The notes beneath the pieces are model-generated. The model saw only the letters and a list, made by a program, of their open reading frames with translations, had not been told where the DNA came from and made no database searches. The position numbers and the translations under genes are program-made. A stretch of DNA of 64,000 nt from Clostridium acetobutylicum ATCC 824 (GTDB taxonomy: Bacteria; Bacillota; Clostridia; Clostridiales; Clostridiaceae): the NCBI RefSeq assembly GCF_000008765.1, contig NC_003030.1:1522001-1586000 (forward strand). The letters run 5' to 3'. Below, in pieces: positions 49,711 through 58,241 of this stretch (the first letter of the stretch is position 1; the number at the start of each line of letters is the position of its first letter).

Positions 49711-51048
49711 ATGGAAGAAATAAATGCTAAAGTTGTAACTAAAGTACCAGGACCTAAATCAAGAGAGCTTCTTAAAAAGAGAGAAAAGTATGTAGCAAAG
49801 GGAGTAAGTTGTTCATATCCAGTATTTGTAGAGGAAGCAAAAGGCGCTTTAGTAAAGGATATTGACGGCAATGTATTTGTTGATTTTGCAGGTGGGATTG
49901 GAGTTCAAAATATTGGACACAGGGACGATGGAGTTGTAGAAGCAGTTAAAGAGCAGCTTGATAAATATATTCATGCATGTTTTCATGTTAATATGTATGA
50001 ACCATATGTTGACCTGGCAGAAAAGCTTACGGAAATAACGCCGGGTAATTTTGCTAAGAAGGCCATGTTTGCTAATAGTGGAGCTGAAGCTGTTGAAAAT
50101 GCTATAAAGATAGCAAGAGCGTATACAAAAAAGTCAGGTATAATTTCTATGAATGGTTCTTTTCATGGGAGAACAAATATGACTATGTCAATAACAAGCA
50201 AATATAAACCGTATAAGAACGGATTTGGACCTTTTGTATGTGAAACCTATAAAGCGGACTATGCATACTGCTATAGATGTCCATTAGGTTGTAAATTTAA
50301 AGACTGCGGCATAGCTTGTGCTGAAAAGTTAAAAACTATGCTTAAGACAGTTGTTTCTCCAGATATGATTGCTTGTCTCATAGTAGAACCTGTTCAAGGA
50401 GAAGGTGGTTTTGTAGTTCCACCTAAAGATTACTTTAAAGCTCTTCAGCAAATATGCAATGAAAATAACATAGTATTTATTGTTGATGAAGTACAAGCTG
50501 GTTTTGCTAGAACAGGTAAGTTTTTTGCCCACGAGTATTTTGATGTTGATGCTGATATTATAACTATGTCTAAATCCATAGCTAATGGACTTCCTATATC
50601 TGCTGTGGTAGGAAAGGCAGAAATAATGGATGCTGCTTGTGTTGGAGGAATTGGTGGTACCTATGGAGGAAACCCACTTTCTTGTGTAGCGGCAATTAAA
50701 GTTATAGATAAAATTAAGGAAGCAAACTTAAATGAAAAATCAATAGAACTTGGAAAATCAATAATGAATAGACTTAATGAAATGAAAGAAAAGTATAATG
50801 TTATTGGAGATGTACGAGGGCTTGGAGCAATGATTGGAGTTGAATTTGTAAAGGATAAGGATACCAAAGAACCAAATAAAGAGATAGTTTCAAGTATATT
50901 AGATTACTGCTTTAAGCATGGAGTTATTTTTCTAAATGCTGGACTTCTAGGGAATGTCCTTCGTTTCTTGCCTCCAGTTGTAATGACCGATGAGCAGCTA
51001 AAGTATGGATTAGATACTTTAGAAGAAGCTATAAGAATAGCGATTTAA
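49711..51048 (+). CDS. gabT: Class III PLP aminotransferase, 4-aminobutyrate type
   Basis: A 445-residue class III aminotransferase. KVPGPKSRELLKKREKYV at the N-terminus, FANSGAEAVENAIKIARA near residue 115, SFHGRTN, IVDEVQAGFARTGK near residue 259 and the PLP lysine in MSKSIANGLP near residue 288 fit GABA or beta-alanine transaminases. The YCYRCPLGCKFKDCGIACAE loop near residue 190, five cysteines, is found in the GabT-like subgroup. ATG 49711 is chosen because GGAGG is at the right distance; the longer reading from 49696 starts inside that site. It follows the PucR-type regulator. Confidence 0.88.
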   Translation: MEEINAKVVTKVPGPKSRELLKKREKYVAKGVSCSYPVFVEEAKGALVKDIDGNVFVDFAGGIGVQNIGHRDDGVVEAVKEQLDKYIHACFHVNMYEPYVDLAEKLTEITPGNFAKKAMFANSGAEAVENAIKIARAYTKKSGIISMNGSFHGRTNMTMSITSKYKPYKNGFGPFVCETYKADYAYCYRCPLGCKFKDCGIACAEKLKTMLKTVVSPDMIACLIVEPVQGEGGFVVPPKDYFKALQQICNENNIVFIVDEVQAGFARTGKFFAHEYFDVDADIITMSKSIANGLPISAVVGKAEIMDAACVGGIGGTYGGNPLSCVAAIKVIDKIKEANLNEKSIELGKSIMNRLNEMKEKYNVIGDVRGLGAMIGVEFVKDKDTKEPNKEIVSSILDYCFKHGVIFLNAGLLGNVLRFLPPVVMTDEQLKYGLDTLEEAIRIAI

Positions 51049-51073
51049 AAAGATAATAATTAAATATATATTG

Positions 51074-51121
51074 GGATGGCTTTTTTGTGAATGTTTCAAA
51101 GAAGTCATCCTTAATTTTTTG
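51074..51121 (+). terminator. Terminator after the aminotransferase gene
   Basis: GGATGGCTT (51074-51082) pairs with AAGTCATCC (51102-51110; one G-U) and is followed by T6 at 51115-51120. The loop is rather long (19 bases). The rest of the 384-base gap to 51433 is AT-rich with several copies of ATAAGTTATG-like words and nothing else recognised. Confidence 0.7.
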
Positions 51122-51432
51122 TTTTATATTTGTAGATAAATGTATTAACAAAGGTGTACAAAACCCCGTAAATTGTATTACCAATATTTTTGTATTTCTG
51201 AACCTAAAAGTAAAAATGAGAAATTAAGTTATATATTCAAATATTGGACTCAACTATAAAAAAATTAATTACGATAATATATATAGGTGCAAAAGAATCC
51301 AATTTTTTATAAGTTATGAAAAAGTTATAATGGACTTACTTGAAAGGTTGGATTATAATACTTTAAATTTATAAGTTATGGTTATGGGTTTAGAGGTTGG
51401 CTATACTTCAAGTTATGGGAGGAGAGTATTTT

Positions 51433-51699
51433 ATGGTAGTAAGAGAATTAAATGATGGTGACATTAAAAGTTGGGGAGATTTTATTAATGAAAGTGTTTT
51501 GAAATCTACCTTTGTTGAAGACTTTAAGTTTAAATTGTGTTTTAAACTTGGAGTAGAGACTAATGGAAAGCTAATAAGTGCAGTTGAAGTTAAAGGCGGA
51601 GAGGATGAGGTCAAATTGTACAGTTTGCCTCAGTATAAAGAAGTTGACTTTGAAGGTATTCTAATAAGTGCAGCAAAATATTATAACAGCTGTCACTAG
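51433..51699 (+). CDS. Small protein of unknown function
   Basis: An 88-residue hypothetical protein. The frame opens upstream at 51397, but GGGAGGAGAG at 51418-51427 positions the ATG at 51433. The sequence is rich in Lys, Glu and Val (VVRELNDGDIKSWGDFINES, then VEVKGGEDEVKLYSLPQYKEVDFEG). No signal peptide, membrane segment or known motif is seen. It lies alone between the aminotransferase and the convergent galE. Confidence 0.6.
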   Translation: MVVRELNDGDIKSWGDFINESVLKSTFVEDFKFKLCFKLGVETNGKLISAVEVKGGEDEVKLYSLPQYKEVDFEGILISAAKYYNSCH

Positions 51700-51717
51700 G
51701 AGTATTTTAAGATAAGA

Positions 51718-51765
51718 GGGTTTCTAAAGTAAATATTTAAATTAGAAACCCCGCAATTTTTTTAT
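51718..51765. terminator. Terminator between the small gene and galE
   Basis: GGGTTTCTAA (51718-51727) pairs with TTAGAAACCC (51742-51751), followed by a T7-8 run at 51756-51763. It serves the small gene; galE converges and ends at 51762, so its transcripts run through the same stem with a poorer T tract. Confidence 0.85.
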
Positions 51766-52745
51766 TTATAGCCATTTGGATGATTTTTGTGCCATTTCCA
51801 AGCTGTTTCTATTATAGTTTCAAGAGAATTAAATTTTGGCTTCCAACCAAGTTCTAAGATAGCCCTATCTGAAGATGCTATTAAAGTTCCAGGATCACCT
51901 GCACGTCTTTCACCTATCTCTGCTTTTATATTTATTCCGGTTACCTTTCTAGTTGCTTCAACTACTTGTTTTACTGAAAAGCCTTTTCCATTTCCTAAAT
52001 TATATATTGCACTTTTGCCGCCGTTTTTTAATCTTTCAAGTGCTAAAAGGTGTGCAGAAGCTAAATCTGAAACATGAACATAATCTCTTACGCAAGTTCC
52101 ATCTTCAGTATCGTAGTCATCACCGTATATCATTATTTTATCCCTTTTTCCCAAAGCCACTTGAAGAATTAATGGTATTAAATGAGTTTCAGGATTGTGA
52201 TCTTCACCTATATTTCCGCTTATATGAGCACCACAGGCGTTAAAATATCTTAATGCAGTATACTTTATTCCATATGCATTGTCACACCATTTTAATATTT
52301 TTTCTACTGCAAGCTTTGATTCTCCATAAGGATTTGTTGGAAAAGTTTTATCGCCTTCTAATATAGGGATATTATCAGGTTCTCCATAGGTTGCAGCAGT
52401 AGATGAAAATACTATGTACTTTACATCATGATTTTTCATAGCTTCTAAAAGTTTAACAACTGATTGAATATTGTTATCAAAATACTTTAATGGATTTGCT
52501 ACACTTTCCCCAACTAGAGAGTTAGCAGCAAAATCTATAACAGCATCTATTTTATTTTCATCAAAGACCTTGTTTAAAAAATCCTCATCTCTTAAGTCTC
52601 CTACATAAAGCTTATTGTTTAATATAGATTCCTTATGACCAGTGGTAAGATTATCTACAATAACTACATTATGACCATTTTCAAGAAGATAAGCTGCCAT
52701 ATGGCTTCCTATATAACCTGCTCCTCCGCAAACTAATACGTTCAT
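51762..52745 (-). CDS. galE: UDP-glucose 4-epimerase
   Basis: A 327-residue extended [25 protein letters not shown] is the NAD motif, [10 protein letters not shown] near residue 122 holds the catalytic Ser/Thr region, [14 protein letters not shown] near residue 146 supplies the Tyr and Lys, and RYFNACGAH with substrate residues follows. It interconverts UDP-glucose and UDP-galactose for surface polysaccharides or galactose use. The start follows GGGAGG on the reverse strand. It is divergent from the DeoR gene at 52943. Confidence 0.95.
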   Translation of the reverse strand: MNVLVCGGAGYIGSHMAAYLLENGHNVVIVDNLTTGHKESILNNKLYVGDLRDEDFLNKVFDENKIDAVIDFAANSLVGESVANPLKYFDNNIQSVVKLLEAMKNHDVKYIVFSSTAATYGEPDNIPILEGDKTFPTNPYGESKLAVEKILKWCDNAYGIKYTALRYFNACGAHISGNIGEDHNPETHLIPLILQVALGKRDKIMIYGDDYDTEDGTCVRDYVHVSDLASAHLLALERLKNGGKSAIYNLGNGKGFSVKQVVEATRKVTGINIKAEIGERRAGDPGTLIASSDRAILELGWKPKFNSLETIIETAWKWHKNHPNGYK

Positions 52746-52849
52746 AAATTATATACCTCCCTTATAACCTAAATATATTACGTATTTATTTTAGCATATA
52801 TTTACTATTTAAAAAAATATTTTTAGTGAATACATTGTTAAGATTTGTA

Positions 52850-52895
52850 TTTCAAATGAAACTATATTGATTTCATTCGAAATGGTAACTATAAT
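52850..52895 (+). promoter_or_regulatory. Promoter and paired operators of the DeoR-rpiA operon
   Basis: TTGATT (52867-52872), 17 bases, TATAAT (52890-52895) form a strong promoter. Two 12-base dyads, TTTCAAATGAAA (52850-52861) and TTTCATTCGAAA (52871-52882), are exactly 21 bases (two helical turns) apart and cover the region before and within the spacer. They are the likely binding sites of the DeoR-family protein encoded 48 bases on. Confidence 0.65.
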
Positions 52896-52942
52896 AAATG
52901 GAGGAAAGCGTATTATAGCTTTTTCAAGAAGGGTGAGTAAGT

Positions 52943-53683
52943 TTGAATTTAAGACAAAATAAAATTTTTAATATAATAGTAAAGAGTCCCAAGATTACAG
53001 TCAAAGAGCTAAGTAAATTGCTTTCTGTGTCAGAGGTTACAATAAGAAAAGATTTGTCTTCACTTGAGGAAGAAAGATTAATTAAAAGAATACATGGTGC
53101 AGCTGAAATTTCTTCAGATTCTATTGAAAGTAAAATATTATCCAAATATGAAGAAAAGCTTAGGATAGCAAAAGAAGGAATAAAATTTGTAGACAATGGC
53201 GACACTATTTTGATTGAAGCAGGGTCAACTAATGCTCTTTTAGCAAAACAAATTTCAGAGGCTAGAAATGTTCATATAATTACAAATTCTCTTTACATAG
53301 CTGAAAATTTGAAACTCAAGGAAAACGTTAAAATAACGCTTATAGGAGGAGAACTACAAAAGGAAGGGGATGCGCTTGTTGGTCCCGTTGCAAAGGCTTG
53401 TTTAAATGAGGTAATTGTGGATAAGGCGTTTATTGGAATGGATGGCTTTTCAAAGGAACTGGGCTTTTGCTGTAGTGATTTTTTTAGAGCTGAAATTGCA
53501 AAAGAAATGTGCAGTAAGGCAAATAAAGTTATAGTTCTGGGGGAAGCCTCTAAATTTGAAAATGTTGGAGTTACACTTACAGCTAAGTTTAATGAGGTTT
53601 ATACGGTTATAACTGATACAAAGATATCGAAGGAAAATATGAATATACTGAAGGAAAATAAAGTTAGAACTTTAGTAGTTTAA
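52943..53683 (+). CDS. DeoR/GlpR-family transcriptional regulator
   Basis: A 246-residue DeoR-family repressor using a TTG start after AAGGGTGAG. The HTH motif SVSEVTIRKDLSSLEEE lies near residues 28-45, IHGAAE near 51, and the DeoRC effector domain has LIEAGSTNALLAKQI near residue 90, GMDGFSKELGFCCSD near residue 158 and LGEASKF near residue 197. It is followed 27 bases later by rpiA, so a pentose-phosphate or related sugar phosphate is a plausible effector. It probably autoregulates via the two dyads upstream. Confidence 0.9.
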   Translation: MNLRQNKIFNIIVKSPKITVKELSKLLSVSEVTIRKDLSSLEEERLIKRIHGAAEISSDSIESKILSKYEEKLRIAKEGIKFVDNGDTILIEAGSTNALLAKQISEARNVHIITNSLYIAENLKLKENVKITLIGGELQKEGDALVGPVAKACLNEVIVDKAFIGMDGFSKELGFCCSDFFRAEIAKEMCSKANKVIVLGEASKFENVGVTLTAKFNEVYTVITDTKISKENMNILKENKVRTLVV

Positions 53684-53710
53684 AGTAAATATTAATTGGA
53701 GGAATACAAA

Positions 53711-54394
53711 ATGGCAAAGGATAATCTAAAAAAAATATCTGCTAAGAAGGCTTTAGAATATATAAAGGATAACACGGTAATAGGGCTCGGCGGAGGAGAG
53801 ACAATAGGATATTTATGTGATTATTTAAAGGAAAAAATTAAAAGTGGTTTCAATATTAAAGTGGTAACACCATCTATAAAAACTAGAAACACCTGTATTG
53901 AAAATGGTATTGAGGTTTTATATACATCAAGTGTTGAACATTTGGATGTGGCTTTTGATGGATGTGATCAGCTTGATGAAAAATTAAACGCCCTTAAAAG
54001 CTGTGGAGGAATACATTCAAAGGAGAAGATTATTGCTTCTATGGCTGATAAATATATTTTACTTACTAATGAAAGTAAATTCGTAAAGAAATTAGATTCT
54101 ACATACCCTATAGTTTTAGAAATATTGGAGGAGTCAGCAGGTTATGTTAAAAGAAGAATAAGTGAAATTGGTGGAAAAGCAACCTTTAGATCAAGTGCTG
54201 CAAAGGATGGATTCACTATAACGGATAGTGGAAATCTATTGTTAGATGTATTCTTTGATGAATTAGGAGATGCTAAGGAACTTCAAAAGGGGCTTAAGGG
54301 TATAACAGGAGTTGTTGAAACTTCTTTATTTGTGGATTTAGTAAGTCAGGCGATAATAGCTTATGAAGATGATATAAAGATTATTTCTAAATAA
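53711..54394 (+). CDS. rpiA: Ribose-5-phosphate isomerase A
   Basis: A 227-residue RpiA. VIGLGGGETIGYLCDYLKEK near residue 23 is the phosphate-binding region, TPSIKTRNTCIENGIEVL near residue 52, DVAFDGCDQLDEKLNALKSCGGIHSKEKIIAS near residues 81-112 carries the catalytic Asp, Glu and Lys. It interconverts ribose-5-P and ribulose-5-P. RBS GGAGG at the correct distance from the ATG at 53711; the longer reading from 53696 is rejected. It is apparently cotranscribed with the DeoR gene. Confidence 0.93.
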   Translation: MAKDNLKKISAKKALEYIKDNTVIGLGGGETIGYLCDYLKEKIKSGFNIKVVTPSIKTRNTCIENGIEVLYTSSVEHLDVAFDGCDQLDEKLNALKSCGGIHSKEKIIASMADKYILLTNESKFVKKLDSTYPIVLEILEESAGYVKRRISEIGGKATFRSSAAKDGFTITDSGNLLLDVFFDELGDAKELQKGLKGITGVVETSLFVDLVSQAIIAYEDDIKIISK

Positions 54395-54456
54395 ATGAAT
54401 ATATAATTCCAAATTTACGAATACTAACAATATATTAGGTATTGGAGGGATTATTT

Positions 54457-55098
54457 ATGCGTTTACCAAATCATATAGGTATAATTCCAGATGGAAATAG
54501 AAGATGGGCAGTGTCGAAGGGTATGTCAAAAGAAGAGGGATATAATCCTGGTATTTCGCCTGGGCTTCAACTTCTAAGACTTTGCAAACAAGTTGGAATA
54601 AAAGAAGTTACATACTATGGTTTTACAGTTGACAATACTAAAAGACCTAAAAATCAGAGATTAGCATTTACAGACGCTTGTATAAAAGCAGTTGATGTTA
54701 TTTCAAAAGAAAATGCATCGCTTTTAGTAGTTGGAAATACTGAATCCGATATGTTTCCCAAAGAACTACTTCCATATACTAAAAGAAAGTCCTTTGGAGA
54801 TGGAGGAATTAAAGTTAATTTTTTAGTAAACTACGGATGGGAATGGGATTTAAATAAAATAAAAGAAGGGGAAAAAAGCAGCAAGAAAGTGGTAAGTTAT
54901 ATTAATTCTTCATATATATCTAGGGTTGACTTAATAATCAGATGGGGAGGAAGAAGAAGGCTCAGTGGATTTCTTCCTGTTCAGTCTATATATTCTGATT
55001 TCTATGTTGTAGATGATTATTGGCCAGATTTTAAACCAGAGCATTTTTTTGATGCATTAGATTGGTATAGTAAACAGGATATTACCTTAGGTGGTTAA
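54457..55098 (+). CDS. Divergent cis-prenyltransferase (UppS-like)
   Basis: A 213-residue member of the undecaprenyl diphosphate synthase family. NHIGIIPDGNRRWA contains the DGNxRWA diphosphate site, and YYGFTVDNTKRP near residue 53 and RLSGFLPVQSIYSDFYVVDDYWPDF near residue 170 align to conserved regions. The canonical RTSGE motif before it reads RWGGR, and the usual C-terminal RRRFGG-type tail is short. It is smaller than typical UppS (about 240-250 residues). It is probably a paralog with a different substrate or chain length. ATG follows GGAGG; nearest neighbour rpiA is not obviously linked. Confidence 0.8.
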   Translation: MRLPNHIGIIPDGNRRWAVSKGMSKEEGYNPGISPGLQLLRLCKQVGIKEVTYYGFTVDNTKRPKNQRLAFTDACIKAVDVISKENASLLVVGNTESDMFPKELLPYTKRKSFGDGGIKVNFLVNYGWEWDLNKIKEGEKSSKKVVSYINSSYISRVDLIIRWGGRRRLSGFLPVQSIYSDFYVVDDYWPDFKPEHFFDALDWYSKQDITLGG

Positions 55099-55118
55099 TA
55101 AAATATAGAATTTTTCGT

Positions 55119-55154
55119 AAAAATCATTCTAAAAGAGAATGATTTTTATTTTTT
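55119..55154 (+). terminator. Terminator after the cis-prenyltransferase gene
   Basis: AAAAATCATTCT (55119-55130) pairs with AGAATGATTTTT (55135-55146) around a 4-base loop, followed by more T. The remaining AT-rich gap to 55353 has no recognised gene. Confidence 0.9.
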
Positions 55155-55353
55155 TGGGGCAAATAAAGCTTTAATTATTGATAATAATAAAAAATTCGAG
55201 TTTATTTAACAATAATCTTATAAGATTGTAAAATTTATTGTTTACATTTGACAAAAAAAATAGTATTATTAGTTGTAATGAAGATATTTCATATTTTATA
55301 AAAAAATTTACTAATATGTTATTTTTATTAAACAGGCGTGGGGGAATAGGATT

Positions 55354-56094
55354 ATGTATGAAGGATTACTTATAGATATTGACTATTTATTGAATGTAGT
55401 AAAGGAACTAAAAATAAACTTTGATAAAAAGATAAAAACACTTAACTTACTAATAGAAAGAAATATACCTATAGTTTTGTACACAGAAAACAACAAAGAA
55501 TATGTAGATACTATTATGAAATATTTGAAAATAAAGGAGCCAGCTATAATTGTTGAAGGGGCACAAATATATTCTCCTTTTGATTTAAGCTATGAAGCCG
55601 TTTTTCCTTTATCAATTAACACTGTTTGCAAACTTGGAAATTGGGCTATGGATAGAAAAATGGACATGAGTATAAGTACAGATAAAAAGGTTATTGATTA
55701 TTCAGAGTGGCTTAAGGAATTAAGACAAGTAAATTATAAAAATGCAGGCGATAAGTTGCCAAGTGCTGTAAAGGTTGACATATGCATGAAAAATGACGAT
55801 AAGAGGATTGAGCTTTTGAACTTCATAGGGAAGAATAATTTAGAATGTTATGCTCATATGTATTTAAATCATGTGGCTTGTATAAATTCAATAGTAGATA
55901 AGGGAAATACACTAAAGTATCTTGCAAATAAGAAAAAATGGGATATCAAGAAATTTGCTATGATAGGGGATTATTCTAAAGACACATCTATTTTTGATGA
56001 AGTTGGATTTTTAATGTCAATTTCAGATTTTACTAAGGATTTTGAAAAAAATTTCGACAAAACACTTAAAAGTGATATGATGAGTATAGTGTAA
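55354..56094 (+). CDS. HAD-superfamily Cof-like protein
   Basis: A 246-residue HAD-type protein. LLIDIDYLL at residues 5-13 keeps the DxD pair (Asp8, Asp10) but lacks the usual DGT that follows. The C-terminal VDKGNTLKYLANKKKWDIKKFAMIGDYSKDTSIFDEVGF region (about 185-222), with lysine and the GDxxxD motif, is typical of Cof/YbjI subfamily IIB phosphatases. The cap segment in between is divergent. It is a probable sugar-phosphate or cofactor phosphatase, perhaps altered. Flanked by terminators, it seems monocistronic. Confidence 0.75.
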   Translation: MYEGLLIDIDYLLNVVKELKINFDKKIKTLNLLIERNIPIVLYTENNKEYVDTIMKYLKIKEPAIIVEGAQIYSPFDLSYEAVFPLSINTVCKLGNWAMDRKMDMSISTDKKVIDYSEWLKELRQVNYKNAGDKLPSAVKVDICMKNDDKRIELLNFIGKNNLECYAHMYLNHVACINSIVDKGNTLKYLANKKKWDIKKFAMIGDYSKDTSIFDEVGFLMSISDFTKDFEKNFDKTLKSDMMSIV

Positions 56095-56142
56095 TTAGAG
56101 TTTAAAACAATTATATAATAAAATTTAATGTGAGTAAATTAT

Positions 56143-56183
56143 AGGCAGAAATTAAGCTCAATCCTTAATTCCTGCCTTTTTAT
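56143..56183. terminator. Terminator between the HAD gene and the LtaS-like gene
   Basis: AGGCAGAAATTAAG (56143-56156) pairs with CTTAATTCCTGCCT (56164-56177) with a one-base asymmetry, followed by T5 on the + strand. It lies between convergent genes and may act for both. Confidence 0.85.
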
Positions 56184-58060
56184 TATTTCTTTTGTTTAAC
56201 TGTAAACTTCTTTATTAAATTGTGGTTTAAAGTATTATCCGAATACTCAAGCTGTGTAAGGGCATTATCCTTTTCTTGCTTTAATTTAGTGGATTCGGGA
56301 ATAACACTTCCTGTTTTTATATCATAGTAGGTGTTAGTCCAGGATACATAAAATACATTTCCATCAGTAAAAGAGCCATTTCGAAAGATTACATTTCTAT
56401 TTTTTGAAGCAAATAAATCTGTACCAAGCATATAATTTTGTGGTAAATTAAACATATTAGCTATAGTAGGATATAAATCGATTTGCCCTGAATACTCGCT
56501 GTTTATTCCCTTATATTGATCTTTTGGAAAATGGATTAACATAGGTACTTTTTGAAGCTCATACCAGTCTAAATCAGTTGGATTCTTAATGTTCTCAAAG
56601 TCATAAAGATCATTTATTTTGTCCTTTGGTATAGCATAATGATCTCCATATAAAATCACAACTGAATTATCCATAATTCCGCTCTTCTCAAGCTTATCAA
56701 GAAACGTTCCAAGTTGAGCGTCCGTATAGTGTATTCCTTTAAGATAATTTCCAAGCAAAGTTCCCTCATAATCACCAACGTTGAAATCGCCATAGCCCTT
56801 AGTATCATCATAAGGATAATGACTGCTTAAGGTTATTATAAAAGAGTAATAAGGCGAAGAAAAACTTTTTAATTTATTAAAGCTTTGGTTCAAGAATGAT
56901 TTATCACTCAAACCTAGACCAACATTTTCATTTATATTAAAGCTCTTTTCTCCAAAGAAATCCTTGAATTTTTCAGCCTTATACATAACATTTCTATTCC
57001 AGAAACCCTCCTTGTAGCCATGAAGCACAGCAGTATAATAATTATTGTCATTCATTTCTTTAGCAAGGGAGCTGTAAGTATTTCCAGCATATAAATAATA
57101 CGCAGCACCAGAAGCAGCTGGATAAAATGAATTATTAGCCAAAAATTCTGCATCAGAGGTATTCCCAGAGGATACTTGATAGAAAAAGTTATTAAAATAT
57201 AAGGATTTATTAATCCACCTATTTAAATTTGGAGTGATCTCCTGATTTTCAACCTTTGAATTTATTACAAACTGCTGAAGTGCTTCAACTTGAATCATTA
57301 TAAGATTTTTACCCTTGTAAAGTCCCGTCATAGAAGATGGAGCATTGGCTTCATTTTTATTAAGGGCATTTTTTATGGTATTTTCTGTGTCCTTTGAAAG
57401 CCTCTTGCTGTTAGAAATTTTATTTTCTGTTACATTATACAAGTCAAGAACATGAAAATCTAAGGTTCCTAAAAACTTATTTATGTAGACCTTATTGTAC
57501 ATAGTTTTTAGTAAATTTGGTTGGGACACGGACATCTTGTATATAGTTTTTCCATTAACATATCCAGCAGGTATAACTAAAATAAAAAATAGAGCAAATC
57601 TAAAGATCAGTTTTAATTCATATCTTTTATGTCTTCTATAAAAAAATAAGAAAGGTATTAATAAAACTACATCAATTAAATATAAAAAGTCATAAGGGCT
57701 TATTAAACTTGTTACACTTGACTTTACTCCTCCAAGCATAACTCCATTTTTTATAACGCCTATAGATATTATGTCTTTAAAATACCTAAAGTAAACAGTA
57801 TCAACTATTACCAAGATACTTATTACAATATCTAAAATGTACAAGATTCTTGTTCTAATCTTGTTTTTGAAAATTACAGCTATGCTTAAAGCGCATATGG
57901 TAGAAGATAGTATTGGCTTAATAATTAATTTATAATGTGTGTATTCAGGATAAATCAATCTGTCAAATTTAATCAATTTCATAGGAATGATTATTACAAA
58001 AAGCACTATATCTAAATTATCAAGCAGGAAATTTTTTAGTTTCTTTATTAAGTTTCTCAT
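56183..58060 (-). CDS. LTA-synthase-family sulfatase-fold membrane enzyme
   Basis: A 625-residue protein with five or so N-terminal membrane segments (about residues 12-175) and an extracellular sulfatase-type domain. NLIMIQVEALQQF near residue 238 holds the first metal site; SSGNTSDAEFL near residue 300 contains the catalytic threonine; LHGYKEGFWNRN, SSHYPYDD and VILYGDHY near residue 475 complete the metal site. The family polymerises glycerophosphate of lipoteichoic acid or transfers phosphoglycerol and phosphoethanolamine groups. RBS GGAGG on the reverse strand. It stands alone, so the exact acceptor is not known. Confidence 0.92.
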   Translation of the reverse strand: MRNLIKKLKNFLLDNLDIVLFVIIIPMKLIKFDRLIYPEYTHYKLIIKPILSSTICALSIAVIFKNKIRTRILYILDIVISILVIVDTVYFRYFKDIISIGVIKNGVMLGGVKSSVTSLISPYDFLYLIDVVLLIPFLFFYRRHKRYELKLIFRFALFFILVIPAGYVNGKTIYKMSVSQPNLLKTMYNKVYINKFLGTLDFHVLDLYNVTENKISNSKRLSKDTENTIKNALNKNEANAPSSMTGLYKGKNLIMIQVEALQQFVINSKVENQEITPNLNRWINKSLYFNNFFYQVSSGNTSDAEFLANNSFYPAASGAAYYLYAGNTYSSLAKEMNDNNYYTAVLHGYKEGFWNRNVMYKAEKFKDFFGEKSFNINENVGLGLSDKSFLNQSFNKLKSFSSPYYSFIITLSSHYPYDDTKGYGDFNVGDYEGTLLGNYLKGIHYTDAQLGTFLDKLEKSGIMDNSVVILYGDHYAIPKDKINDLYDFENIKNPTDLDWYELQKVPMLIHFPKDQYKGINSEYSGQIDLYPTIANMFNLPQNYMLGTDLFASKNRNVIFRNGSFTDGNVFYVSWTNTYYDIKTGSVIPESTKLKQEKDNALTQLEYSDNTLNHNLIKKFTVKQKK

Positions 58061-58165
58061 AAATCCTCCGCTTTTTTAAAAAATTTACTGATTTTATAAT
58101 ATTCCAATAAAAAATCATTGTAAAGTATTTTAGATATATAAACTAAAAATTTATAAAAAGTAATG

Positions 58166-58194
58166 TTTACATAGTTTTAATATTAGTGCATAAT
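58166..58194 (+). promoter_or_regulatory. Candidate promoter of the rRNA methyltransferase gene
   Basis: TTTACA (58166-58171), 17 bases, CATAAT (58189-58194), 48 bases upstream of the gene. Confidence 0.5.
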
Positions 58195-58241
58195 ATTATG
58201 AGAAAGCTTTAAAGTAGTAAAATGAAAGTACATGAGGAGAA

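Noticed and set aside
51122-51432. T-box or other leader RNA before the small gene at 51433
   Set aside because: AATCCAA and TTGGATT words could pair over about 45 bases, but no T-box or AGGGTGG-type motif and no terminator are present.
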